The position numbers and the translations under genes were made by a program. From contig DGHD01000033.1 of NCBI GenBank assembly GCA_002392505.1, forward strand, positions 1 to 7,568: a stretch of DNA of 7,568 bases, given 5' to 3'. Positions within the stretch are counted from its first letter, which is position 1; the number at the start of each line of letters is the position of its first letter. Shown here piece by piece: positions 1-5,653 of this stretch. The notes below the pieces were generated by a model, which saw only the letters and a list, made by a program, of their open reading frames with translations, did not search any database and was not told the origin of the DNA. The stretch comes from Christensenella sp. UBA3857. Its GTDB lineage: Bacteria; Bacillota; Clostridia; Christensenellales; CAG-138.

Positions 1-1040
1 TTGCCGGTGATGGCTACGCAGCCGATGGACTCGCCGTAAGTGGTGTTGGGGCAGCCGCCGAATATCGCGCCCGCGAAGGAGCCGATACCGTCGCCCAGGA
101 GCGTGCGGGAGAGGCCGGGATCGGTAAGCAGATCCTTGTCGATGATGGAGGAAAGGTTCTTATGGTCGGCGATATGCTCGGCGAAAACGACGAACGCAAC
201 GGGGATATACGCCACGGCGATGGTGCCGACGTAAGCGGCATTGATGTCCTTTACGCCCTTCATAGCCTCTATGAAAGTGAATTTGGGGAGGGATATGAAC
301 GTACTGACCGTGACGCCGTCCTTAACGAGAGCCTTGATGGGCGCGAAGTCGATGATGCGGAGAGCAGGGTTTCCGACCGCCCTGCCGATAAGGGTGAAGA
401 TCAGCGCGACGATGTAGCCCGCGATGATACCGATGATGAAGGGGATCAGGCGGAGCTGCTTCTTGCCGTAGGTGGAGCAGAGGATAACGGTGAACAGAGT
501 CACGAGCGCGCAGATGAGCGCGATGTAGGGGGATGCGGTGGGCTGCAGCACGTTGTCAACGACGGGGCCGTAATCGCCCTTCATCATGTCGCCGACGGCG
601 TTGCCGGCAAGGGAGAGGCCGATGATGGCGACGGTCGGTCCGATGACGACGGCGGGCATGAGCTTAGCTATCCACTTGACGCCCGCGAACTTGACGATGA
701 TCGCGATGACTACATAAACGAGACCCGCGAAGCATGCGCCGACTATAAGACCTAAGAAGCCGAGGCTTGCGGAGGAGACGGCGCCAGCGAATGCCGCCGC
801 CATTGCGCCGAGGAACGCAAAGGAGGAACCGAGGAATACGGGGCTCCTGAACTTGGTGAAGAGCTGGTAGACTATGGTGCCTATGCCCGCGCCGAAGAGC
901 GCGGCGGAAGCGGTCATACCGTGTCCGACGATCGCGGGCACGGCGATGGTCGCCGCCATGATCGCGAGGAGCTGCTGGAAGGCGAATACGATCAGCTGAC
1001 CGAATTTGGGCCTGTCCTTAACATTGTAGATCAGATTCAT
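1..1040 (-). CDS. uraA: Uracil permease, NCS2 family (3' end outside window)
   Basis: Proton-coupled uracil importer of the cytoplasmic membrane, nucleobase/cation symporter-2 family, feeding uracil to salvage. The 346 visible residues begin MNLIYNVKDRPKFGQL and are largely hydrophobic, with many membrane segments from about residue 15 onward. Family signatures near the visible end are FAEHIAD (285-292) and GGCPNTTYGES (328-338). Glu288 and Glu337 match the two substrate-binding glutamates known in E. coli UraA (Glu241, Glu290). The position matching UraA His245 appears to be Asp292, followed by His293. Start: ATG at 1040 has an AGGAGG ribosome binding site 7 nt upstream. The gene is second in a unit with pyrR (48-nt gap) and should share its PyrR-controlled promoter. 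The family is usually about 400-450 residues, so some 60-110 are missing at the left edge. Family call is firm; uracil specificity rests on the motifs and the pyrR linkage. Confidence 0.93.
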   Translation of the reverse strand, partial: MNLIYNVKDRPKFGQLIVFAFQQLLAIMAATIAVPAIVGHGMTASAALFGAGIGTIVYQLFTKFRSPVFLGSSFAFLGAMAAAFAGAVSSASLGFLGLIVGACFAGLVYVVIAIIVKFAGVKWIAKLMPAVVIGPTVAIIGLSLAGNAVGDMMKGDYGPVVDNVLQPTASPYIALICALVTLFTVILCSTYGKKQLRLIPFIIGIIAGYIVALIFTLIGRAVGNPALRIIDFAPIKALVKDGVTVSTFISLPKFTFIEAMKGVKDINAAYVGTIAVAYIPVAFVVFAEHIADHKNLSSIIDKDLLTDPGLSRTLLGDGIGSFAGAIFGGCPNTTYGESIGCVAITG

Positions 1041-1061
1041 TGGGTTTCCTCCTGTTTATTT

Positions 1062-1082
1062 ACGGCAGAGTCGACCTGCCGT
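1062..1082 (-). other. Intercistronic hairpin between pyrR and uraA
   Basis: Perfect 7-bp inverted repeat ACGGCAG/CTGCCGT around a 7-nt loop (GTCGACT in the transcript), in the 48-nt gap between the pyrR stop and the uraA start. In the sense transcript it is followed by AAATAAACAGGAGG, not a U tract, so it is not a standard terminator. It lies just before the uraA ribosome binding site and could influence message stability, processing or the ratio of the two proteins. That role is inference. Confidence 0.5.
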
Positions 1083-1088
1083 TATTTT

Positions 1089-1628
1089 TCATCTTTCGCA
1101 GAGCTTGACGCCGTACGGCTCGCCGTCCGTTTCGGGCACGGTGACGGCGATCAGCTCGTCCCTTGCCGTGGGGATGTTCTTTCCCACGAAATCGGGGCGG
1201 ATGGGCAGCTCCCTGTGCCCCCTGTCGATAAGCACGGCAAGCTGTATCAGCGCGGGACGCCCGTGCTTGAAGACCGCCTCGATCGCGGCGCGCGCCGTCC
1301 TGCCGGTGAATATGACGTCGTCGACGAGTATGCAGCATTTGCCGTTCAGGTCGACGGGGATATGCGTCTCCCCCGCGTCGGGCAGATCGGTCATTTCGGA
1401 GAGATCGTCCCTGTACAGCGTAACGTCGATATAGCCGACGGGGACCGAAGCGCCCTCGAACCTTTCGATGTTGGCGGCAATATGTTTGGCGAGGGGAAGC
1501 CCGCGGCGGCGTATGCCGAGCAGGACTATTCCCTGCGTGCCGTGATCCCTCTCTATAATCTCATGCGTGATCCTCGCGAGCGACCGCGTGACCTCCGCCT
1601 CGGTCATTATTTCGGACTTAAAAATCAT
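1089..1628 (-). CDS. pyrR: PyrR, pyr mRNA-binding attenuation protein / uracil phosphoribosyltransferase
   Basis: Bifunctional regulator of the phosphoribosyltransferase fold. With bound UMP/UTP it binds pyr leader RNA and promotes termination; many members also convert uracil plus PRPP to UMP. The 179 residues match the usual length (about 180). Visible family segments are LARITHEIIERDHG (17-30), DVTLYRDDLSE (68-78), the PRPP-binding motif ILVDDVIFTGRTAR (100-113) and the hallmark LIDRGHRELPIRPDFVGKNI (133-152). Start choice: ATG at 1628 has GAGG (1638-1635) 6 nt upstream. An in-frame TTG at 1640 lies next to that site and within the terminator U tract, so it is rejected; a further in-frame ATG at 1607 would cut into the N-terminal region. 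First gene of the unit, directly behind its own attenuator, the arrangement seen at B. subtilis pyrR. uraA follows. Confidence 0.96.
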   Translation of the reverse strand: MIFKSEIMTEAEVTRSLARITHEIIERDHGTQGIVLLGIRRRGLPLAKHIAANIERFEGASVPVGYIDVTLYRDDLSEMTDLPDAGETHIPVDLNGKCCILVDDVIFTGRTARAAIEAVFKHGRPALIQLAVLIDRGHRELPIRPDFVGKNIPTARDELIAVTVPETDGEPYGVKLCER

Positions 1629-1638
1629 TTTTTGCCTC

Positions 1639-1664
1639 AAAAAAAGCCTGCCGCTGCCGGCAGG
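1639..1664 (-). terminator. pyr attenuator terminator hairpin
   Basis: In the transcript, CCTGCC (1664-1659) pairs with GGCAGG (1652-1647) around the loop GGCAGC, then C and seven Us (1645-1639). The U tract runs straight into the pyrR ribosome binding site (GAGG, 1638-1635), so the hairpin can only act as a leader attenuator, not as the end of another gene. Its 5' arm and loop contain TGCCGGCA (1662-1655), a self-complementary octamer also found upstream at 1725-1718, which allows an alternative antiterminator pairing. Confidence 0.85.
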
Positions 1665-1751
1665 GAGACATACCGCATAAACGCCTTCTCGGGCGCGGGC
1701 GGACTTATGACCGATCTTGCCGGCATCACTGTGCCGAATTAAAAATCCATT
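1639..1751 (-). promoter_or_regulatory. PyrR-dependent leader attenuator (binding loop, antiterminator, terminator)
   Basis: The leader of about 120 nt ahead of pyrR has the three exclusive RNA elements of a PyrR attenuator. (1) Binding loop / anti-antiterminator, 1747-1713: a lower stem GATTTT/AAGATC with one G-U pair, a one-sided internal loop (UAAU against C), an upper stem TCGGCA/TGCCGG, and the hexaloop CAGTGA. The loop fits the CNGNGA consensus known for PyrR-binding hairpins. (2) Antiterminator: TGCCGGCA at 1725-1718, in the 3' arm of the binding loop, can pair with the identical self-complementary octamer at 1662-1655 in the terminator. (3) Terminator at 1664-1639. Expected logic: high UMP/UTP lets PyrR hold element 1, freeing the terminator; low pyrimidines favour element 2 and read-through. 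The pairings were read by eye, and the regulatory logic follows the B. subtilis model. Confidence 0.82.
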
Positions 1752-1757
1752 GTGTTT

Positions 1758-1786
1758 ATTCTACCACCATGCGCGAAAATTGTAAA
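1758..1786 (-). promoter_or_regulatory. Sigma-A promoter of pyrR-uraA
   Basis: TTTACA (-35, 1786-1781), a 17-bp spacer and TAGAAT (-10, 1763-1758) on the minus strand, each one base from consensus. Transcription would begin near 1751, a few nucleotides before the PyrR binding loop, which fits a leader-controlled unit. The promoter lies between the terminator of the DHHW unit (ending at 1808) and the pyr leader. Confidence 0.8.
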
Positions 1787-1807
1787 TAGCGTTAACGAAA
1801 AAGACAT

Positions 1808-1840
1808 AAAAAAAGACAGGAAGCACATGCTTCCTGTCTT
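1808..1840 (-). terminator. Rho-independent terminator after the DHHW gene
   Basis: A 13-bp perfect inverted repeat (AAGACAGGAAGCA / TGCTTCCTGTCTT, plus-strand arms 1813-1825 and 1828-1840, 2-nt centre) followed by a U tract in the minus-strand transcript (1814-1808). It begins 8 nt after the DHHW stop codon and ends about 20 nt before the pyr promoter, so it separates the two units cleanly. There is no U tract for the plus-strand direction. Confidence 0.93.
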
Positions 1841-1848
1841 GACCGTAT

Positions 1849-3033
1849 TTACCTTAAGAAGCCTATCGTGATGTTGCTCGTTGAGGAATCGGTGCCGAGC
1901 ACCACGACCATTTGGGTGATCCCGTACAGGTTTACGAGCTCGGAGGGAGCGGGCAGCGAGGCGTCCTTGTACTCGCGCGTGTCGATCATAACGACGCGGG
2001 AATAATTCATCGCGAGAAGGGGGACGATCGAGTTGCCGAAGCTGTCCTTTACAACGAGCAGCGTTTCACCGTTGCCGGCTTCGTTCTCGATCACGGTGAG
2101 ACCGTTGTTATCATAGATATAGGCGGCGTATTTGTTTACGTTGTCCGTCCTGAGCTGTTCATCGTCATAGAGCCCGGTATGCTCCACGGACTTATCGCCG
2201 CTGCCTATCGTGACCTTCATTGCCTCCGTCTCGTCGCAGCGCCAGACCTCCAGCGCGTCCGGCTCGGTAAGCCACAGCCCCGCCTTGCGGTAAAAGCTGC
2301 CGTAGAACTCATGCCCGGTCACGACGAACTGCGACTCCTTTACGGGGGTTATGCCCAGATCGTTCGCAATGGCGGCATAGCAAAGGTACGCGCCCTTCAT
2401 AGTCCAATGATGGTCGGTACGGTAGAAGTATTCGCCTGCGTCGTCGCCGTAAAGCGATATGAGATCGGGCACCGACTGACCCTTCTGCGAGACCCTTTCA
2501 CAGATATGCGCGATGACTTCGGCGTCGTGATACTCAAGATGGAGATCCGGAAGATCCTCCGTAACGACGGCGGCAGACGTGGGCACGTCGACGTAAATGA
2601 GATCAAGCCCGTTATCCTCCGCAAAGCGGAGCACTCCGTCGATGTTTTTATCGAGCTGCTCCATATCGGGATGGATCGCTGCGTCGAACAAGCGGCCGTT
2701 CTTGCCCAAAACTATGCCCTGATCGGCGTTCCTGCCCGTCAGGCGGAGGTAATAGGCGTTGAGCGCGATAAAGAAGTTCCTTGCGGGGAAATGATCCTCA
2801 AGGAAGGAATCGACGTTTTTTGACAGATCGCCCCTTACGGTATCGCTGACGATCGTTGAGAACGATTTGCCAATGATCGGATGATCCTCGAGCTTTCTGA
2901 ACTCAAGATCGCTCATCTGCCCCGCCTTTTTGGGGAGCACGGCAAACAGCACGAACAGCACGGCTATCGCCGTTACGAACGATACGACGGTGATGATCTG
3001 CGGGGTTTTTGCTTTTTTGACTGACTTTTCCAA
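1849..3033 (-). CDS. DHHW-family exported protein, AlgJ/AlgX-like SGNH-type domain
   Basis: Membrane-anchored extracytoplasmic protein of 394 residues. After a lysine-rich N terminus comes one hydrophobic segment (about 13-34), then a globular domain. The signature FYRTDHHWTMKGAY (203-216) is the hallmark of the DHHW family, related to the AlgJ/AlgX-type acetyltransferases in which Asp-His and a distant Ser form the active site. Here Asp207 and His208/His209 with Ser331 in KDSFGNS (329-335) are the candidates. Such proteins often stand beside an MBOAT acyltransferase and a DUF4358 protein and are thought to act in O-acylation of surface polymers; DUF4358 is here, MBOAT is not. The start is TTG at 3033, one base after the previous gene's stop at 3035. 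No strong ribosome binding site is visible, so translational coupling is likely. The next ATG (residue 40) would delete the membrane anchor. Substrate unknown. Confidence 0.85.
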   Translation of the reverse strand: MEKSVKKAKTPQIITVVSFVTAIAVLFVLFAVLPKKAGQMSDLEFRKLEDHPIIGKSFSTIVSDTVRGDLSKNVDSFLEDHFPARNFFIALNAYYLRLTGRNADQGIVLGKNGRLFDAAIHPDMEQLDKNIDGVLRFAEDNGLDLIYVDVPTSAAVVTEDLPDLHLEYHDAEVIAHICERVSQKGQSVPDLISLYGDDAGEYFYRTDHHWTMKGAYLCYAAIANDLGITPVKESQFVVTGHEFYGSFYRKAGLWLTEPDALEVWRCDETEAMKVTIGSGDKSVEHTGLYDDEQLRTDNVNKYAAYIYDNNGLTVIENEAGNGETLLVVKDSFGNSIVPLLAMNYSRVVMIDTREYKDASLPAPSELVNLYGITQMVVVLGTDSSTSNITIGFLR

Positions 3034-3034
3034 T

Positions 3035-3535
3035 TTATTTATTCAGCAGGTCGTTGATGAAGGAAGAGGCTGCGGTGTTATCGTTGGAGACCGTTACGAA
3101 AACGTACTGCCCCTTGATGAGCTTAACGGCTGTCTCGAGCTTTTCGACCTGCTCGGGACCGTAGTTGGTGTAGTTGGTGATGTACGTGCTGATCAGCCTT
3201 TCCACAGATTCGAGCACGAGGGAAGCGGATTCCGCATCCACCGCCTTGATGCATACGACCATCTCGGGCGAGGAGCCGGAGATATAAACGGCGGCTTCCT
3301 TTACGCCTTCCTTTTCGGCGACAAGGGACGGCTCGATACCGTAGAGATTGAGTGCGAAATCGCGCTGCTCGATCTTTGCGATGTACTGGTCCTCAAAGGA
3401 AACTCCCTTTGCGATAGCGTCCGCTATCTCGTCCACGTTGTATTCCTTTGCCTTGTCCTTGCCCGCGCAGGCGGCAAACGCCGCTGTGAGAGCGAATACC
3501 AGCATGATGGAAACGATGTTCCTGAGCTTCTTCAT
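3035..3535 (-). CDS. DUF4358-family lipoprotein
   Basis: Small exported protein of 166 residues and unknown function. The N terminus (MKKLRNIVSIMLVFALTAAF) is a signal peptide ending in a lipobox-like FAAC; Cys23 is the probable lipidated residue. Phe at -3 is less usual than Leu, so lipidation is likely rather than certain. The mature part is an alpha/beta domain with a C-terminal YGPEQVEKLETAVKLIKGQY block (125-144), typical of DUF4358 as I recall it. Start: ATG at 3535 with GGAGG about 9 nt upstream. It lies between the SGNH lipoprotein gene and the DHHW gene, with gaps of 28 and 1 nt. DUF4358 genes commonly neighbour DHHW/MBOAT genes, so a partner role in the same envelope process is likely, but no biochemical activity can be read from it. 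Confidence 0.8.
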   Translation of the reverse strand: MKKLRNIVSIMLVFALTAAFAACAGKDKAKEYNVDEIADAIAKGVSFEDQYIAKIEQRDFALNLYGIEPSLVAEKEGVKEAAVYISGSSPEMVVCIKAVDAESASLVLESVERLISTYITNYTNYGPEQVEKLETAVKLIKGQYVFVTVSNDNTAASSFINDLLNK

Positions 3536-3563
3536 TTGTTTTTTCCTCCGTTGATTCGATTTG

Positions 3564-4370
3564 TCAGCTTGCTTTCATTACGCTGAGACAGATGTGATCC
3601 GCCCATATCCTGTCATACTTGAGGTTCAGGTGGAGACCATCGCTCGAGGCGTCCTCCGGCAGAGCGCCCGCTTCATCGTAAAGCTCCTCCGGAACTTCTA
3701 TGAACACCACTCCGCGCCTGATGGCAAGCTCCTTCAAAAGACCGTTCATTCTCGTGATGTTCTCATTATTTACGCCGGTCTGATCCGCGTCGTTATACGC
3801 CTTCGTTACGGGCGGAAGCGCGACGATGAACACCCTTGCGCCGGGCTGGCGAAGCATTACATCGTCGATCAGATCGGAATACTTTTGGATAAACGCGGTG
3901 GTATTGGGCCATGCAAGCTCATTCTGCCCGAGCTGTATGATGACCTTGCCGTAGCTGCCCTGACCGACCTCGTCGATGATGGGGACGGTGCCGGTATCGG
4001 TATGATCGGTATAGACGCTGTTGACGTTCAGACCGACCTTGGTGAAGAATTTGCCGTGAGTGATAACGCCGAAGCGATAGAACCCCTCGAAAACGGAGTT
4101 GCCGATGAACGCCGCGTCATCGAATACGCTCTGATCCGCGGAGGCGGGATCGTCGGGCGGCTCGGTAGTCCGATCCGTGGGCGCGGGGGTGACGGCGCCG
4201 CCGGGATCCGGCGTGAAATCCGGCACCGGAGTGGGCACGGGACGTATCACGGACGAACCGGGATCGGGGGTGAAGATATCGACTGACTGCGATCCCCCGC
4301 CGCAGCCGCAGAGAAGCGCCGCTGAGGCCGTTATCGAAACGGCGAGCGCATATATCAAAAACCTTTTCAT
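3564..4370 (-). CDS. SGNH/GDSL-family hydrolase lipoprotein
   Basis: Predicted surface esterase or acylhydrolase, 268 residues. A signal peptide ends at the lipobox LCGC (Cys23 lipidated), followed by a Gly/Ser stretch and a Pro/Asp/Thr-rich linker (about 31-80) in which FTPDPG occurs twice (33-38, 52-57). The catalytic domain covers about 84-268. Block I is FIGNSVFEGF (88-97) with nucleophile Ser92; the usual GDS is GNS here. Block III is LGQNELAW (147-154) with Asn150; block V is DGLHL (244-248) with Asp244 and His247. All SGNH positions are therefore filled. Start: ATG at 4370 has AAGGA about 9 nt upstream and begins a clean signal peptide. The frame stays open to 4538 but that part crosses the promoter and is rejected. 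First gene of the unit with DUF4358 and DHHW genes. Likely substrates are acyl or acetyl esters on envelope polymers; specificity unknown. Confidence 0.88.
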   Translation of the reverse strand: MKRFLIYALAVSITASAALLCGCGGGSQSVDIFTPDPGSSVIRPVPTPVPDFTPDPGGAVTPAPTDRTTEPPDDPASADQSVFDDAAFIGNSVFEGFYRFGVITHGKFFTKVGLNVNSVYTDHTDTGTVPIIDEVGQGSYGKVIIQLGQNELAWPNTTAFIQKYSDLIDDVMLRQPGARVFIVALPPVTKAYNDADQTGVNNENITRMNGLLKELAIRRGVVFIEVPEELYDEAGALPEDASSDGLHLNLKYDRIWADHICLSVMKAS

Positions 4371-4436
4371 GGCAGGATTTCCTTTATGATAATTCCGGCA
4401 GAAAGAGGCTCTCCCAAGCTCTGCACAGATATAGTT

Positions 4437-4465
4437 ATTATACCAAACTTTATCACACTTATCAA
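4437..4465 (-). promoter_or_regulatory. Sigma-A promoter of the SGNH-DUF4358-DHHW unit
   Basis: TTGATA (-35, 4465-4460), a 17-bp spacer and a perfect TATAAT (-10, 4442-4437) on the minus strand, in an AT-rich stretch. Transcription would start near 4430, giving a 5' untranslated region of about 60 nt before the ATG at 4370. This is one of the strongest-looking promoters in the window. A DnaA-box cluster lies about 85-160 bp upstream of the -35. Confidence 0.85.
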
Positions 4466-4551
4466 CTGCGAAAGTGATTTTTCTTTTGTCGAATCTGTTA
4501 ACAAAAGTATGACCGCCGCGCCGGTTTTCCGCTTCCATACGGCACGGCGTT

Positions 4552-4624
4552 TGTGGAAAACTCCGTTAAAACCATGCATTTCAAGCAGTTTTTCTGTGGA
4601 AAACCCTGTGGAAACTGTGGATAA
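4552..4624 (-). promoter_or_regulatory. Cluster of DnaA-box-like nonamers
   Basis: Four nonamers on the minus strand: TTATCCACA (4624-4616, exact consensus), GTTTCCACA (4615-4607), TTTTCCACA (4603-4595) and TTTTCCACA (4560-4552). The first two abut and the third is 3 nt further on, so three sites lie within 30 bp, all in one orientation. Two of the variants fit the relaxed box TTWTNCACA. Downstream (4371-4510) the sequence is AT-rich. Such clusters bind DnaA at origins, at titration or reactivation sites, and at DnaA-regulated promoters. No dnaA, dnaN, rpmH or other usual origin neighbour is visible. Elsewhere in the gene-free stretch 4371-4720 I see only the unit-B promoter and 5' leader and the rluD terminator; 4625-4685 shows nothing I can name. 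Confidence 0.6.
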
Positions 4625-4685
4625 AGTGGCGTTTTCGGTACTTGACGACATATAGAACAGCTTTTCGACACAGCCTCCGGGGCAT

Positions 4686-4711
4686 AAAAAAAGGACGGTG
4701 AAAAACCGCCC
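4686..4711 (-). terminator. Rho-independent terminator after rluD
   Basis: In the minus-strand transcript GGGCGGT (4711-4705) pairs with ACCGTCC (4699-4693), seven pairs with one G-U, around a 5-nt loop TTTTC, followed by seven Us (4692-4686). It begins 9 nt after the rluD stop codon (4721-4723), ending the lspA-rluD unit. Confidence 0.88.
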
Positions 4712-4720
4712 GTTAACGGA

Positions 4721-5653
4721 TCAGCGCCCCGAGTTCCTTTTGCGGAGCTTTTCGAGCGCGTTCATGAATTCCTCCGGCAGGGGGGCTGTGAATACCATCT
4801 CCTCCCCCGTCGCGGGGTGCGTCAATCTCAGCTCGCCCGCGTGGAGCGCCTGCCCGACGATCCCGAGGGAGTTCTTCGCATGACCGTAAACCTCGTCCCC
4901 GACGATCGGGTGCTTTATGTACGCCATATGCACCCTTATCTGATGGGTACGCCCGGTCTCGAGCTCTACCCGAAGCAGCGTCATATCGCCGAAGCGTTCC
5001 AGAACGCGCCAATGCGTTACGGCGCTCCTGCCGTTCGGATCGACCGCCATCTTCTTCCTGTCGGTGCGGTGGCGGGCTATCGGCGCGTCGACCGTGCCGG
5101 AGTCCTCCCTGAAATTCCCCTCGCACAGGGCGTAATAAACGCGCGACACGGCGTGTGTCTTAAGCTGATCGGAAAGGAAGACGTGCGCGTTATCGTTCTT
5201 TGCGATAACGAGGAGACCGCTCGTCATCCTGTCGATCCGGTGGACGATGCCGGGACGAACCTCCCCGCCAATGCCCGAGAGATCCTTTATATGGTACATT
5301 ATGGCGTTGACGAGCGTCCCGTCCGGATTGCCGGCGGCGGGATGCACGACCATGCCCTTCGGTTTGTTTATGACGGCGATATCGGCGTCCTGATAGACTA
5401 TATCGAGGGGGATATCCTGCGGGAGTATGTCCGTTATCTCCGGCATGGGCGGGGTGACCGACACCTCGTCCCCCGCCTTTACCTTCGCCTTCGAGGGCGC
5501 CTCCTTCATATTAAGGAGCACGTCGCCGCTGTCGATCATCCTCTGCACCGCGCTGCGCGAAAAAGAGGTCTCGCCGGCGATGAACGCGTCGAGCCTCTGC
5601 CCCGCCTTCTCGGGCGGTACGGTCAGTTCGATGGAAAGGAGCTCCTGTTCCAA
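4721..5653 (-). CDS. rluD: RluA-family 23S rRNA pseudouridine synthase (RluD-like)
   Basis: Converts specific uridines in RNA, by homology large-subunit rRNA, to pseudouridine in the cytoplasm. The 310 residues fit the usual 300-325. An N-terminal S4 RNA-binding domain (about 17-65, starting GQRLDAFIAGE) precedes the catalytic domain (about 85-300). Motifs: INKPKGMVVHPAAGN (95-109), the catalytic loop GIVHRIDRMTSGLLVIAK (135-152) with Asp141 as the expected catalytic residue, and LETGRTHQIRVH (231-242). Start: TTG at 5653, immediately after the lspA stop, with GGAGG (5666-5662) 8 nt upstream inside the lspA end. The next Met (39) would remove part of the S4 domain, so TTG is preferred. The lspA-rluD order is common in Bacillota. 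Family members resemble one another closely, so the exact target uridines and the RluD rather than RluA/RluC label are not certain. Confidence 0.93.
   Translation of the reverse strand: MEQELLSIELTVPPEKAGQRLDAFIAGETSFSRSAVQRMIDSGDVLLNMKEAPSKAKVKAGDEVSVTPPMPEITDILPQDIPLDIVYQDADIAVINKPKGMVVHPAAGNPDGTLVNAIMYHIKDLSGIGGEVRPGIVHRIDRMTSGLLVIAKNDNAHVFLSDQLKTHAVSRVYYALCEGNFREDSGTVDAPIARHRTDRKKMAVDPNGRSAVTHWRVLERFGDMTLLRVELETGRTHQIRVHMAYIKHPIVGDEVYGHAKNSLGIVGQALHAGELRLTHPATGEEMVFTAPLPEEFMNALEKLRKRNSGR

Noticed and set aside
1062..1082. Plus-strand terminator (stem followed by TTATTTTT)
   Set aside because: There is no plus-strand gene to its left that it could terminate; uraA and pyrR both read on the minus strand.
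1637..1726. A 29-codon frame in the pyr leader starting at ATG 1726 and stopping at the pyrR ribosome binding site, recalling a leader peptide
   Set aside because: No ribosome binding site precedes the ATG, which lies inside the PyrR-binding hairpin. The RNA elements already explain the leader, so translation-coupled attenuation is not needed.
162..1742. Plus-strand open frames opposite uraA, pyrR and the pyr leader (162-755, 921-1742, 1105-1434)
   Set aside because: Low-complexity Asp/Arg/Gly-rich translations without motifs, antisense to uraA and pyrR; one crosses the pyr attenuator.
4371..4655. Open frames on both strands in the gap between rluD and the SGNH gene
   Set aside because: No ribosome binding sites or domains. 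They run through a strong promoter and the DnaA-box cluster, so they are chance frames.
4552..4685. Chromosomal replication origin (oriC)
   Set aside because: The boxes are origin-like, but no dnaA, dnaN, rpmH or gyr gene is present and no duplex-unwinding motif could be shown. Recorded only as a DnaA-box cluster.
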